A stretch of DNA of 64,000 nucleotides. Origin: Paenibacillus sp. J2TS4 (lineage in GTDB: Bacteria; Bacillota; Bacilli; Paenibacillales; NBRC-103111). Below the pieces are notes generated by a model. That model made no database searches, was not told the origin of the DNA, and worked only from the letters and a program-made list of their open reading frames with translations. Positions 25,225-33,514 of this stretch are shown piece after piece; position 1 is the stretch's first letter; every line of letters starts with the position of its first letter. The stretch lies in NCBI RefSeq assembly GCF_018403245.1, contig NZ_BOSH01000011.1, positions 1-64,000 on the forward strand. Direction: 5' to 3'. The translations under genes were made by a program, and so were the position numbers.

Positions 25225-26544
25225 CTAGGCACTGAATTCCGGATACTTAGAGAAAACGCTCTCAACCGCCTTCAACGTGTCCGCGATCTCCCGCTCCCCA
25301 TGCACTATGGATACATACCATAGTCCATTGGGACGAATCAGGACGCCTTCCGCCAGCATAAGCTCGGCAAATCGGCTGTATTTGGCCGCATCCCGGCGCC
25401 CAAACTGATCGAAATGAACGACCTCGGGCTGATCGGTGAACATCATATGGAACACGGGACCCGGTTGATTGACGATGCCTTGTATATTATATTTCTGCAT
25501 TAAATTCCGAAGACCTTCCGCCAATGTTTCCGCAATTTTCTCCATCCGGGCGTAGGCGGCTCCGTCATCCTTACCGAGCTCATCGAGAACCGCCATAGCC
25601 GCGGCAGTCGATACCGTGTTGCCGTTCAATGTCCCCAGATGATCGACACGGCCCTCCGCCACCAAATTCATGATGTCGTGCTTGCCGGCAACGGCGCTAA
25701 GCGCAATTCCTCCTGCCAATGCCTTGCCCATCGTCATCAAATCGGGGACGATGCCGAAGCGCTCATGAGCTCCTCCCAGCCCAAGCCGGAATCCGGTAAT
25801 GACCTCGTCAAATATAAGGACAATCCCGAGCTGCTCGGTCAGCTTCCTCATGTTCTCCAAATAGCCCTTCTGCGGCGATATACAGCCGGAGTTGCACATG
25901 ACCGGCTCGGTAATAACCGCAGCGATCTCCTCCCGGCGGTCTCGCAGCGTGCGTTCCAGCAGCTCGGGCTCGTTCCACGGCAGCAGAATAATATCGTCCA
26001 GACTATTCTCACTCTGGCCTCCCGTTCCCGGAACGGCTTCTCCGCTGTCTGACCCAGCCGCTTTGCTCTTCATATCCGGACTCGGGAAGGAGGTAAAGAT
26101 AGCGTCGGACCAGCCGTGATAATGGCCGTGGAATCGGACCACCTTCTGCTTGCCTGTATAGGCTCTGGCCAAGCGGAGCGCCATCATGACCGCCTCTGTC
26201 CCGGAGCCGCTGAACACGACTTTATCCGCGCAGGGAAGCAATTCAGTCAGCCGTTTAGCCAGCTCAATCTCCCCTTCATGCTGAAGCCCGAAGGTGTAGC
26301 CTTTCTGCATCGCCTGATTTACCCTTTCATTAAGCGCAGGATGGGAATGCCCTAATATCAACGGACCATAAGCGAGCAAATAATCGACATATTCGTTGCC
26401 GTCAACATCGTATACTCGCGCTCCCCTACCACCAGCCGCATAGAGCGGAGTTGGCTTCATGGCCGCCCTCAACGAGCTGGCCACCCCTCCTGCCAAATAT
26501 CGGCTCGCTTCGTCCAGCATTTGTCGGGATTTGTCTACTTTCAT
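25225..26544 (-). CDS. Class III aminotransferase, glutamate-1-semialdehyde aminomutase-like
   Basis: A 439-residue PLP enzyme of the class III group. It has SGTEAVMMALRLARAYTGK near residue 120, FDEVITGFRLG (PLP-binding Asp) and TMGKALAGGIALSAVAG with the catalytic lysine. It resembles GSA aminomutase, but no haem genes are nearby. The catabolic neighbourhood points to transamination of an amino acid or amino alcohol. It has AGGAGG upstream of ATG and is followed after 14 bp by the D-aminoacylase, so it belongs to the same transcript. Confidence 0.88.
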   Translation of the reverse strand: MKVDKSRQMLDEASRYLAGGVASSLRAAMKPTPLYAAGGRGARVYDVDGNEYVDYLLAYGPLILGHSHPALNERVNQAMQKGYTFGLQHEGEIELAKRLTELLPCADKVVFSGSGTEAVMMALRLARAYTGKQKVVRFHGHYHGWSDAIFTSFPSPDMKSKAAGSDSGEAVPGTGGQSENSLDDIILLPWNEPELLERTLRDRREEIAAVITEPVMCNSGCISPQKGYLENMRKLTEQLGIVLIFDEVITGFRLGLGGAHERFGIVPDLMTMGKALAGGIALSAVAGKHDIMNLVAEGRVDHLGTLNGNTVSTAAAMAVLDELGKDDGAAYARMEKIAETLAEGLRNLMQKYNIQGIVNQPGPVFHMMFTDQPEVVHFDQFGRRDAAKYSRFAELMLAEGVLIRPNGLWYVSIVHGEREIADTLKAVESVFSKYPEFSA

Positions 26545-26754
26545 TATTAAACTGGCCTCCTTGACGGGGTATAAATCCCCTGCAATATCTATTTAAGAAC
26601 ATCGTATCACGGAGGTCGTTACCCATCAAGAAAAATATTTTACAATTAGAAAACGTTGTTCGATATTTGCTTCTCATCAATATCTGCGACTAATAATATC
26701 CACTCTCATACAATACCCGCGTCTATGGAGATCTCTATATGAAATCTCTATCTT

Positions 26755-27507
26755 TTATATCCTATATCCGCCATCCACCGTATAGAGTGAGCCGGTGACA
26801 TAGGAGGAGGCATCCGACAGCAGGAAGGCGCCGACCTCATTAATTTCCTCCGGCTTGCCGGTTCTTCCGAGCAGAGTCGAATCCTTAATGAACTGCTGCG
26901 TTTGTTCGGGCATTCTCTGCCATGCTTCCTCCGTATTGAAGTCCCCGGGAACAAGCGCGTTAGCGCGAACCCCGTGTTTGGCGTAGTCGATCGCGATCAC
27001 CCTCGTCATTTGACTGACCCCGGCTTTGGCGGCGCCATAAGCTAGACAATTCGTCTGAGGTATATGTCCCAGAATGGAGGAGGTGTTCACAATGGAGCCT
27101 CCCCCGCTTTTAATCATTGCCTGCAGCGTATATTTATTGATTAGAAATGTGCTAGTCAATGTGCCGCGAATCGTCGCCTCCCATTCATCCAAGGCAAGCT
27201 CCAAGGTCGGCTTGCGAACATGAACGTAGCAATTGTGATAGACACCGTCCAGCCGGCCGAAATGCGCTTCCACCCGGTCCACCCATTCCTTGACCTGACT
27301 CTCGCTGCATGCATCCGACTCGGCAAACAGGAAACGATCGCTGCCATAACTTTCTGCCGTCTTTTTCAGTTCAGGAAAGGCTTCGATCGACAGCAGGTCC
27401 GACGCGGCCACCTTCGCCCCCCGTTCCAGAAACATAGTGACGGCTGAGCGGCCGAGCATTCCCAAGGCACCCGTAATTAATATCACTTTACCTTCTAATT
27501 GCTTCAT
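26755..27507 (-). CDS. Short-chain dehydrogenase/reductase
   Basis: This 250-residue SDR oxidoreductase has the nucleotide-binding motif ITGALGMLGRSA and the active-site pair Tyr/Lys in YGAAK, preceded by NTSSILG (catalytic Ser). The C-terminal VTGSLYTVDGGYRI is the usual SDR end. The glycine motif is slightly unusual (TGALGMLG rather than TGxxxGxG). Its likely role in the cluster is reduction or oxidation of a hydroxy/keto acid such as hydroxypyruvate/glycerate, which is inference. GGAGGG precedes the ATG; it follows the IclR regulator by 86 bp. Confidence 0.9.
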   Translation of the reverse strand: MKQLEGKVILITGALGMLGRSAVTMFLERGAKVAASDLLSIEAFPELKKTAESYGSDRFLFAESDACSESQVKEWVDRVEAHFGRLDGVYHNCYVHVRKPTLELALDEWEATIRGTLTSTFLINKYTLQAMIKSGGGSIVNTSSILGHIPQTNCLAYGAAKAGVSQMTRVIAIDYAKHGVRANALVPGDFNTEEAWQRMPEQTQQFIKDSTLLGRTGKPEEINEVGAFLLSDASSYVTGSLYTVDGGYRI

Positions 27508-27593
27508 GCTTCACCCTCCATTCATGAAATTAACCGCTTACATTACTTCGTTGGCAGCTATAGTAAGTTCATCTTATGAATGATCTGCGGCCT

Positions 27594-28379
27594 TTATTGC
27601 TTAAAATACAACTTCATGCTCAACTCCTCGCAGGCTTGCCGGACCGCTTCCACGGCTTGCTCCCACAATTCGTCGCCAATTCGGGCCGATGGAATCGATA
27701 TGCCCAAGGATGCCGTCAGCTGCTTAGATGAATTGTAGATAGGTCCCGCGACACAGTACACTCCCTCTACCGCCTCCCCATTGCTAAAAGCCAGCCCGAC
27801 CTTGCGGATCTCCTCCAGTTGATTCAACAGTTCCTGATAGCTGTGGACTGTATTGGCCGTCAAGGTCCCCAGCTCTTCATCGGGATACAGCTTGCGGATT
27901 TCTCCTTGATCCAGCGAGCTCAGAAACATCTTGCCCATGGCCGTCGCATGCAAAGGCAACTTCATTCCGAGATGAGAGACAAAACGGACGGCATGAGAGC
28001 TTTGCTTTTCAGCAATGTACAGTATATTTCCTCCATCGCGAATGGACAAAAAAACCGATTCATTAATCGAATGGACAATTCTCTGGGCAATGTGGTGGAA
28101 TTCAGCAGATAAGCTCGTATTCTGAACATACCGGGAGCCGATTTCAAACAATTTATGCCCGAGGAAGAACATTTTCTCATGCTTGTCGGTTTCCAAATAC
28201 CCTCTGGCCTGCAAATTTTGCAGAAGCTTATAGGTGCTGCTGGTCGGCATATCGAGCTTTCTCGAGATGTCCATCAAGCTCATTGGCTCCTTCTCTTCCG
28301 CAAACAATTCGAATATATCCAGAACCCGGTCCGCAGATTTCACAACCACTTGCTTCTCTTGCTTTTCTTGCTTCTTCAC
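27594..28379 (-). CDS. IclR-family transcriptional regulator
   Basis: From the GTG at 28379 (AGAGGA 6 nt upstream) it is a 261-residue regulator. It has an N-terminal winged helix (MSLMDISRKLDMPTSSTYKL) and a C-terminal effector domain containing the family stretch AVRFVSHLGMKLPLHATAMG. It is the first gene of the minus-strand catabolic cluster and is the obvious candidate to control it and itself. An in-frame ATG at 28424 has no ribosome binding site. DNA encoding its helix-turn-helix (28216-28286) is closely matched by a fragment at the 3' end of the Cfr-like gene. Confidence 0.92.
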   Translation of the reverse strand: MKKQEKQEKQVVVKSADRVLDIFELFAEEKEPMSLMDISRKLDMPTSSTYKLLQNLQARGYLETDKHEKMFFLGHKLFEIGSRYVQNTSLSAEFHHIAQRIVHSINESVFLSIRDGGNILYIAEKQSSHAVRFVSHLGMKLPLHATAMGKMFLSSLDQGEIRKLYPDEELGTLTANTVHSYQELLNQLEEIRKVGLAFSNGEAVEGVYCVAGPIYNSSKQLTASLGISIPSARIGDELWEQAVEAVRQACEELSMKLYFKQ

Positions 28380-28657
28380 CACATATCCTCTTTTCACGAA
28401 AATGATTTTCCATACAAAAAACATTGTAAATTGTTTTCATAAGAAACTCAATCTATTTTCCTAAAATTCATTCTGCATATGCGGTAATGGAAAAACTTCT
28501 GTCAAAGTGCTTGTAAGGGAAACGACTGCGTTTAAAAGATACTTCTATAATAATAAAGAAGCGTAGGGACGATGGATATTCACTGAAAAAGAGGATGTGA
28601 GAGGCGGGGGTAACCCCGGGGGTTCCGGGGATCAGCATTCTCTTTCACGAAATAAAA

Positions 28658-28840
28658 TCTACTGCAAATGTGCAGCCATTCAGGGGAATTTTCTCGAATT
28701 ACAGTTCATCTACTGCGAAAATACAGTGGATTTGACTAATTAATCTCGATAGGGGATGAAACAGACGATTCTACTGTACATTTGCAGTCCATCTTCGAAA
28801 ACGAGGCCATTCTTGCCAGGTTTACTGTACTTTCGCAGTC
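28658..28840. repeat. Interspersed element with four ACTGCAAAAATACAGT-like motifs, copy 1
   Basis: Four short motifs occur in order: CTACTGCAAATGTGCAG, CTACTGCGAAAATACAGTGG, then the opposite orientation CTACTGTACATTTGCAG and TTACTGTACTTTCGCAG. The spacers align with those of the element at 49743-49930. The whole is nearly a large inverted repeat. It lies between the IclR gene and the next AraC gene; nothing else was seen in this gap except the GGGGTAACCCCGGGGG run near 28607. Confidence 0.7.
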
Positions 28841-28880
28841 ACTCCCCTGATTGGGCCGGGAACAGATACCCATGCAAGGA

Positions 28881-28903
28881 CAAAACCGCCCTTGGGGGCC
28901 CTT
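28881..28903 (-). terminator. Possible terminator after the AraC sensor-regulator
   Basis: On the minus strand GCCC-CCAA-GGGC followed by GGTTTTGTCC lies about 30 nt after the stop at 28931. The stem is short, so support is weak. Confidence 0.35.
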
Positions 28904-28930
28904 TTCTTTCCCCGTCCAGACAGCTTTGAG

Positions 28931-31318
28931 TTATTTGGACAGCGAAAAAGCGTCCCCCTGCACGAGGTTCCGGTATTGAATCGGGGTAACTCCCTCCAGC
29001 TTTTTAAACTTACGGATAAAATTCGTCAGATCCACATAGCCGACCCGCTCAATAATTTGACCCAAATTCAGATCGGTCGTTTTCAACAATAACTTGGCCT
29101 CGTTCATCCGAATTTGATCGACATACCGCATTAAGGAATCCCCGGTTTGATTTTTGAAGAAGCGGGTCAAATACGAAGAGGAGAATCCGAATTCGCCTGC
29201 AATCTGATCCAGACTGATCGTTGGCTCCTGGTAGTGCTGATCCACATAGGCGACGAGTTGATCGAGCAGAGCCATGTTCTTGCTTTCTTTATGCTTGTCC
29301 ACATACTCGCACACCCGGTCACAGAACTCGATCATGATCGGCTCCAACGCTTCCACTGTTTCGAAGCGGGAGACGAAGATTCGTTCGATCGCTTGATCGG
29401 CATCCTCGATTTTCATATCCATTTCCAGCAAGGTTTTCATCACGGTATTAATCATATCGAAACAGATGAACTCCACTCTCTCGATGGAAATGGGCTGACT
29501 CACAATACTCGAGATCATATCCCGGATCACTTTCCGAACCTCATCACTATTTCCCTGCTTAATGGCCCTGACCAGCAGCTTCTCCGGCTCCAGCGGATAC
29601 CAGATGATGCTTTCCTTCGATTGCTTGACCTCGCTGTAGCAGATGACCTGGTTGCCTCCCTTGACAAGCCGATAGCGGGCGGCATGGTCAGCCTGCGCCA
29701 AAGATTTATGAATCTTGACCAAATCGCTGAAGACACGGCCGATTCCTATCGTGATCCCCATCCGGTAATGTTGATTGGCAAACTGCTTCGCTTTGACCCC
29801 CAGCTCCGTTAACTGATCCAATCCCTCCGAGCCTTCAAGGATATTGAGCAGAACAACAATTCCGCGGCCTTCCCTGTATTCGGCCCCCCATCCGTCTCCT
29901 ATTTTTCCGGATAGATTCTCCACCACCTGAATCAGGCTGTATTTGATAATGTCCTGCATTGGCTTCGTATTCTCTTTAATAAACTGCTCGTAATCGTCAA
30001 TCAACAGAAGCAGAACGGCGAAATACGGCTTATCCATAGTTAAACCGAGGACGGGGCGAATTTCCTCCAGTTCCTCACGGCTTCTTACCCTGCCCTCGAC
30101 CAAAGACAGAACATAATTTTCCTTCAATAAGCTTGCCTGGCTCTTTAGCTTTTCCAGGAGCCCTTCGTTCTCTCGGGTCACTTCCCCGATCGCTTCCGCA
30201 ATCAATGCGATTTCATCGGTTTTTCTCGGCCACTCCTTGAGGATTCGCTCATTCGTCAGCCCGCCGGCCAACTTCAAGAGCGGCTTGTAATTCCGAATGG
30301 AAAAGACAACCGCCATAAGCAGCCCCAGCGCCAAAACCGCCATCACTGTATAATGAAACAAGCTGCGGGTTTCGTTGACCTTGCCCAGCAATTGATTCGT
30401 CGGCATCGCGGTAATATAGGACCAGCCGTTAGTTTCCGACTTTAACGTAACGACAGAATAATCTACCCGATTCATAGAAATCGAGTGAATCGGCTGGCTC
30501 GAATCCGGATGCTGAACGGCTTCCCGAATGCTCGCGGCTTGCTCCGGGGCAATGTTGTTCAACACCTGGGTCACCGGCTCGTTGTTTTCATCGACAATCC
30601 ATGTCATTCCACTGTAATCCTTGAGTACTCTGCTAATCATATGTTTCATTTCGTCTTCCTTGATCAGAAAAAAGACGACCCCATACCCCTTGTCCGCATC
30701 GGCTGACAAGGGATGCAAATAAACGACAAAACCGGTGGAATACGCCCCGCCCGCCGCCACTTGCTCCACCGATCGGATCACGGGCTTGTCGAGCGTGGAC
30801 AGCGTCTGAACAAACTCCTCTTTCCCCCAATGTTTAAAAGGGTACGCCGAGCTAAAAAAATAATCGATGCTGTGAATTCCGCTGGCCGCATACATGACGG
30901 ATGGCTGTCCACTCCTGTAGTACAGAACGACATCATGGACGAAATCATTGGCCGACCGGTATTTCTTCAAATCCTGGATCGCTTGATAGGTTCCATATCC
31001 GCCTTCCGCAACCATAAACGGGGTTAATAGCGGATTGGAGGCAATTTGCAGAGCCATCCGGTTCATCTCGCTCGTTCTGGTGTCCATCGCCTCTTTAATT
31101 TGGGTCAATGTAGCGATGGTGGAATCCTCAACCTCCTTCTGCAGGATGGAGAGGAAGGAACCGTATACGACACCGCCGACGATACTCATCAGCATAACGA
31201 TCAGCAATATATAGGAAAACAGATACTGGTAGAATCGGTTAGACCATGAAGGCACGCGAAATATTCGTTTCATTTTCACCGGCAAGCCTAATCCTTTATT
31301 TATATAAGCTCGTATCAT
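28931..31318 (-). CDS. Membrane-anchored AraC-family sensor-regulator
   Basis: At 795 residues, it has a first membrane helix near residues 30-55, an extracellular sensor domain, a second helix near 330-350 (VMAVLALGLLMAVVFSI) and a cytoplasmic part. The cytoplasmic part ends in an AraC double helix-turn-helix (ISLDQIAGEFGFSSSYLTRF; LGQIIERVGYVDLTNFIRKF). This one-piece sensor-plus-regulator layout is common in Paenibacillus next to sugar importers. It lies just downstream of an LplB/LplC-type importer on the same strand and probably controls it. AAGGGGG upstream of the ATG at 31318 supports that start. A cre-like site lies 90 bp upstream. Confidence 0.9.
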   Translation of the reverse strand: MIRAYINKGLGLPVKMKRIFRVPSWSNRFYQYLFSYILLIVMLMSIVGGVVYGSFLSILQKEVEDSTIATLTQIKEAMDTRTSEMNRMALQIASNPLLTPFMVAEGGYGTYQAIQDLKKYRSANDFVHDVVLYYRSGQPSVMYAASGIHSIDYFFSSAYPFKHWGKEEFVQTLSTLDKPVIRSVEQVAAGGAYSTGFVVYLHPLSADADKGYGVVFFLIKEDEMKHMISRVLKDYSGMTWIVDENNEPVTQVLNNIAPEQAASIREAVQHPDSSQPIHSISMNRVDYSVVTLKSETNGWSYITAMPTNQLLGKVNETRSLFHYTVMAVLALGLLMAVVFSIRNYKPLLKLAGGLTNERILKEWPRKTDEIALIAEAIGEVTRENEGLLEKLKSQASLLKENYVLSLVEGRVRSREELEEIRPVLGLTMDKPYFAVLLLLIDDYEQFIKENTKPMQDIIKYSLIQVVENLSGKIGDGWGAEYREGRGIVVLLNILEGSEGLDQLTELGVKAKQFANQHYRMGITIGIGRVFSDLVKIHKSLAQADHAARYRLVKGGNQVICYSEVKQSKESIIWYPLEPEKLLVRAIKQGNSDEVRKVIRDMISSIVSQPISIERVEFICFDMINTVMKTLLEMDMKIEDADQAIERIFVSRFETVEALEPIMIEFCDRVCEYVDKHKESKNMALLDQLVAYVDQHYQEPTISLDQIAGEFGFSSSYLTRFFKNQTGDSLMRYVDQIRMNEAKLLLKTTDLNLGQIIERVGYVDLTNFIRKFKKLEGVTPIQYRNLVQGDAFSLSK

Positions 31319-31408
31319 GAACGAACTTCCCCCTTATTAAGATCGCCTGTCTTAAACGTAATGGATGCGGCAGAAAAGCTTCACATTAAAAAAACTCCTG
31401 CCAAATTA

Positions 31409-31422
31409 TGTAAGCGCATTCA
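31409..31422. promoter_or_regulatory. cre-like site upstream of the AraC sensor-regulator
   Basis: TGTAAGCGCATTCA matches TGWAANCGNTNWCA at 13 of 14 positions and lies about 90 bp upstream of the regulator start, suggesting CcpA control. Confidence 0.5.
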
Positions 31423-31511
31423 CATATGAAGCATGGGCTACAATAGGTATCATACACCATTACTTTGTAACCCACGTCAATTTTATATTGAGTTTTTCTA
31501 AATTTACAGCT

Positions 31512-32399
31512 TTATCCTTTTAGCGAGCCAATAAATATCCCTTTGACAAAATATCTCTGAAGAAACGGATACAGCAGCAATACCGGCAGGTTGGCCACAA
31601 TGACAACGGCATATTTGATCGATTCGGCCTCCATTAATTTTTTGGCCAGCCCTTCTTGTGCGCCGGTATCCATCATTTGTGCGTTTTGACCCTGAATGAG
31701 TATTTCCCTCAGAATAATCTGCAGCGGAAACTTGTCTCTTTCCGTCAAGTAAATTAAGGCATTGAAAAAAGCGTTCCAATGCCCGACAGCATAAAATAAA
31801 ACCATCACCGCCAGGATCGGGGTGGACAAAGGCAGGACAATTTTAAATAAAATTTTGATATTGGAGCATCCGTCGATCTGTGCGGCCTCCTGTATTTCGT
31901 GAGGCAGGCTTTGCTGAAAAAAGGTACGCATAATAATGACGTTCCATACGGAAACCGCATTGGGAATAACCATCGCCCAGATCGTATTGATCATTCCAAG
32001 ATTTTTGACAAGCAAATATGTCGGAATCATTCCTCCACTGAAAAACATAGTAAACACCAGCAGGGCCATCACTCCATTGCGACCGTACAAGTCTCTTCTC
32101 GACAAGGGGTAAGCGGCCAGCACCGTCATCCCCACATTAATCGCGGTTCCTAGAATGGTGTAGAGAATCGTGTTACCATATCCCTGCACAATATCTTTGT
32201 TTCCGAACACTTTGGTGTACCCGGTAAAAGTCAATCCTTGCGGCCACAGCCACACTTTCCCGTTCAATACCGCCGCGGGATCACTAATCGACGCCACAGC
32301 CACGAACAACAGCGGATAGAGTACAATAATCAATATGAGGGTGAGCATGATCGCATTGACCGCCCCAAACACTCTGTCTCCCCAGGCTTCTTTCTCCAA
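31512..32399 (-). CDS. Sugar ABC transporter permease, LplC/YtcP type
   Basis: This 295-residue membrane protein has six helices and the ATPase-docking loop EAAQIDGCSNIKILFKIVLP. Its GSLKG C-terminus is typical of LplC/YtcP permeases. It is the third gene in the order binding protein, LplB-type, LplC-type. The start appears to be TTG at 32399, 9 nt after AAGGAGGG. Confidence 0.92.
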   Translation of the reverse strand: MEKEAWGDRVFGAVNAIMLTLILIIVLYPLLFVAVASISDPAAVLNGKVWLWPQGLTFTGYTKVFGNKDIVQGYGNTILYTILGTAINVGMTVLAAYPLSRRDLYGRNGVMALLVFTMFFSGGMIPTYLLVKNLGMINTIWAMVIPNAVSVWNVIIMRTFFQQSLPHEIQEAAQIDGCSNIKILFKIVLPLSTPILAVMVLFYAVGHWNAFFNALIYLTERDKFPLQIILREILIQGQNAQMMDTGAQEGLAKKLMEAESIKYAVVIVANLPVLLLYPFLQRYFVKGIFIGSLKG

Positions 32400-32414
32400 A
32401 ACTCCTTTCCCTCC

Positions 32415-33383
32415 TTACCATAAGCTGGTTTCGCTTACTTTTCTCGATATGTAGTTCACCGAAACGAGCAATATAAAGTTAACGATCGCATTGAAGAGGT
32501 CCACCGCTGCGGAAAAGCTGTATTGCGCCTCCAGAATACCGCTGCGATAAACGTAAGTCGAAAGCACGTCTGAGGCTTCCATGTTCAAATCATTCTGCAA
32601 CAGAAGCACCTTCTCGAAGCCGACTCCCATCAAATTGCCCGCATTCAGAATAAGGAGAATGACAATGGTCGGCATAATGCCAGGAAGGTTAATGTGCCAA
32701 ATTCTTTGCAGGCGGCTCGCCCCATCCACCTTGGCCGCTTCGTGCAATTGAGGATCAATGCCGGTCAAAGCAGCCAAATAAATAATAGAGCCCCACCCCA
32801 TATTCTGCCAAACGCCCGAAAACACAAAGATCGATTTGAACCAGCCCGGCTCGGTCATAAACGAGACCGGGGCGCCGCCAAACAGTTTAATCAGTTGATT
32901 AACAAGCCCATTGCCTGGGGCCAGGAAAATAAGAACCATCCCCGCCAGCACGACGGTAGACAAAAAGTGCGGCGCATAAGTAACCGTCTGAACCGTCTTC
33001 CTGAAAAATGGAGCTCTTACTTCATTAATCATAAGAGCGAGAATAATAGGGACTGGGAAGCCGACTACCAGCTCGTATATTCCAATTCCGAGAGTGTTCT
33101 TGATAAGACGCCAAAAGTAATAGCTGTTAAATAATCTTTCAAAATGATCAAAGCCGACCCATGGACTTCCCCAAATCCCTTTGGAAGCCATGAAGTCTTT
33201 AAATGCTATTTGCACGCCATACATAGGAACGTATTTAAAAATAACGTAATAAGCGATAACCGGGATGAGCAGCAAGTAAAGCTCCCAGTTTCTCCGGACC
33301 GATCTGGCTGCGTAATGCCAATGGTTATTCCGGGGCTTCACAGCTTTAATCGACTTGTGGATATTCGTATGGGCCAATGGCAC
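32415..33383 (-). CDS. Sugar ABC transporter permease, LplB/YteP type
   Basis: This is the first membrane subunit of the same importer, about 322 residues from a GTG at 33383, with GGAGGAGG directly upstream; a GTG at 33401 is less likely. It has the N-terminal NWELYLLLIPVIAYYVIFKYVPMYG block and the EAA loop EAAKVDGASRLQRIWHINLP, both typical of LplB/YteP proteins that work with long LipO-type binding proteins. The order and spacing place it between the binding protein and the LplC-type permease. Confidence 0.92.
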   Translation of the reverse strand: MPLAHTNIHKSIKAVKPRNNHWHYAARSVRRNWELYLLLIPVIAYYVIFKYVPMYGVQIAFKDFMASKGIWGSPWVGFDHFERLFNSYYFWRLIKNTLGIGIYELVVGFPVPIILALMINEVRAPFFRKTVQTVTYAPHFLSTVVLAGMVLIFLAPGNGLVNQLIKLFGGAPVSFMTEPGWFKSIFVFSGVWQNMGWGSIIYLAALTGIDPQLHEAAKVDGASRLQRIWHINLPGIMPTIVILLILNAGNLMGVGFEKVLLLQNDLNMEASDVLSTYVYRSGILEAQYSFSAAVDLFNAIVNFILLVSVNYISRKVSETSLW

Positions 33384-33448
33384 GTTCTCCTCCTCCCGCA
33401 CTCTTGCTTGTCTATTTCTCTATCTTGTCAGTCTCTTTTAGTGAGAAA

Positions 33449-33489
33449 TCCGGTCCCCATGGCAAGGCGCCAAGTTCACAGGGACCGGA
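33449..33489 (-). terminator. Intra-operon hairpin between binding protein and permease genes
   Basis: TCCGGTCCC (33449-33457) pairs with GGGACCGGA (33481-33489). On the minus strand the stem is followed by TTTCTCAC, a weak T-tract. It probably reduces read-through or protects the binding-protein mRNA so that more binding protein than permease is made. Confidence 0.5.
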
Positions 33490-33514
33490 ATGGATCCAAT
33501 CAGATTACATAGAA

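Noticed and set aside
25225..26544. HemL (glutamate-1-semialdehyde aminomutase) for haem synthesis
   Set aside because: No haem genes are nearby, and the gene is embedded in an amino-acid catabolic run.
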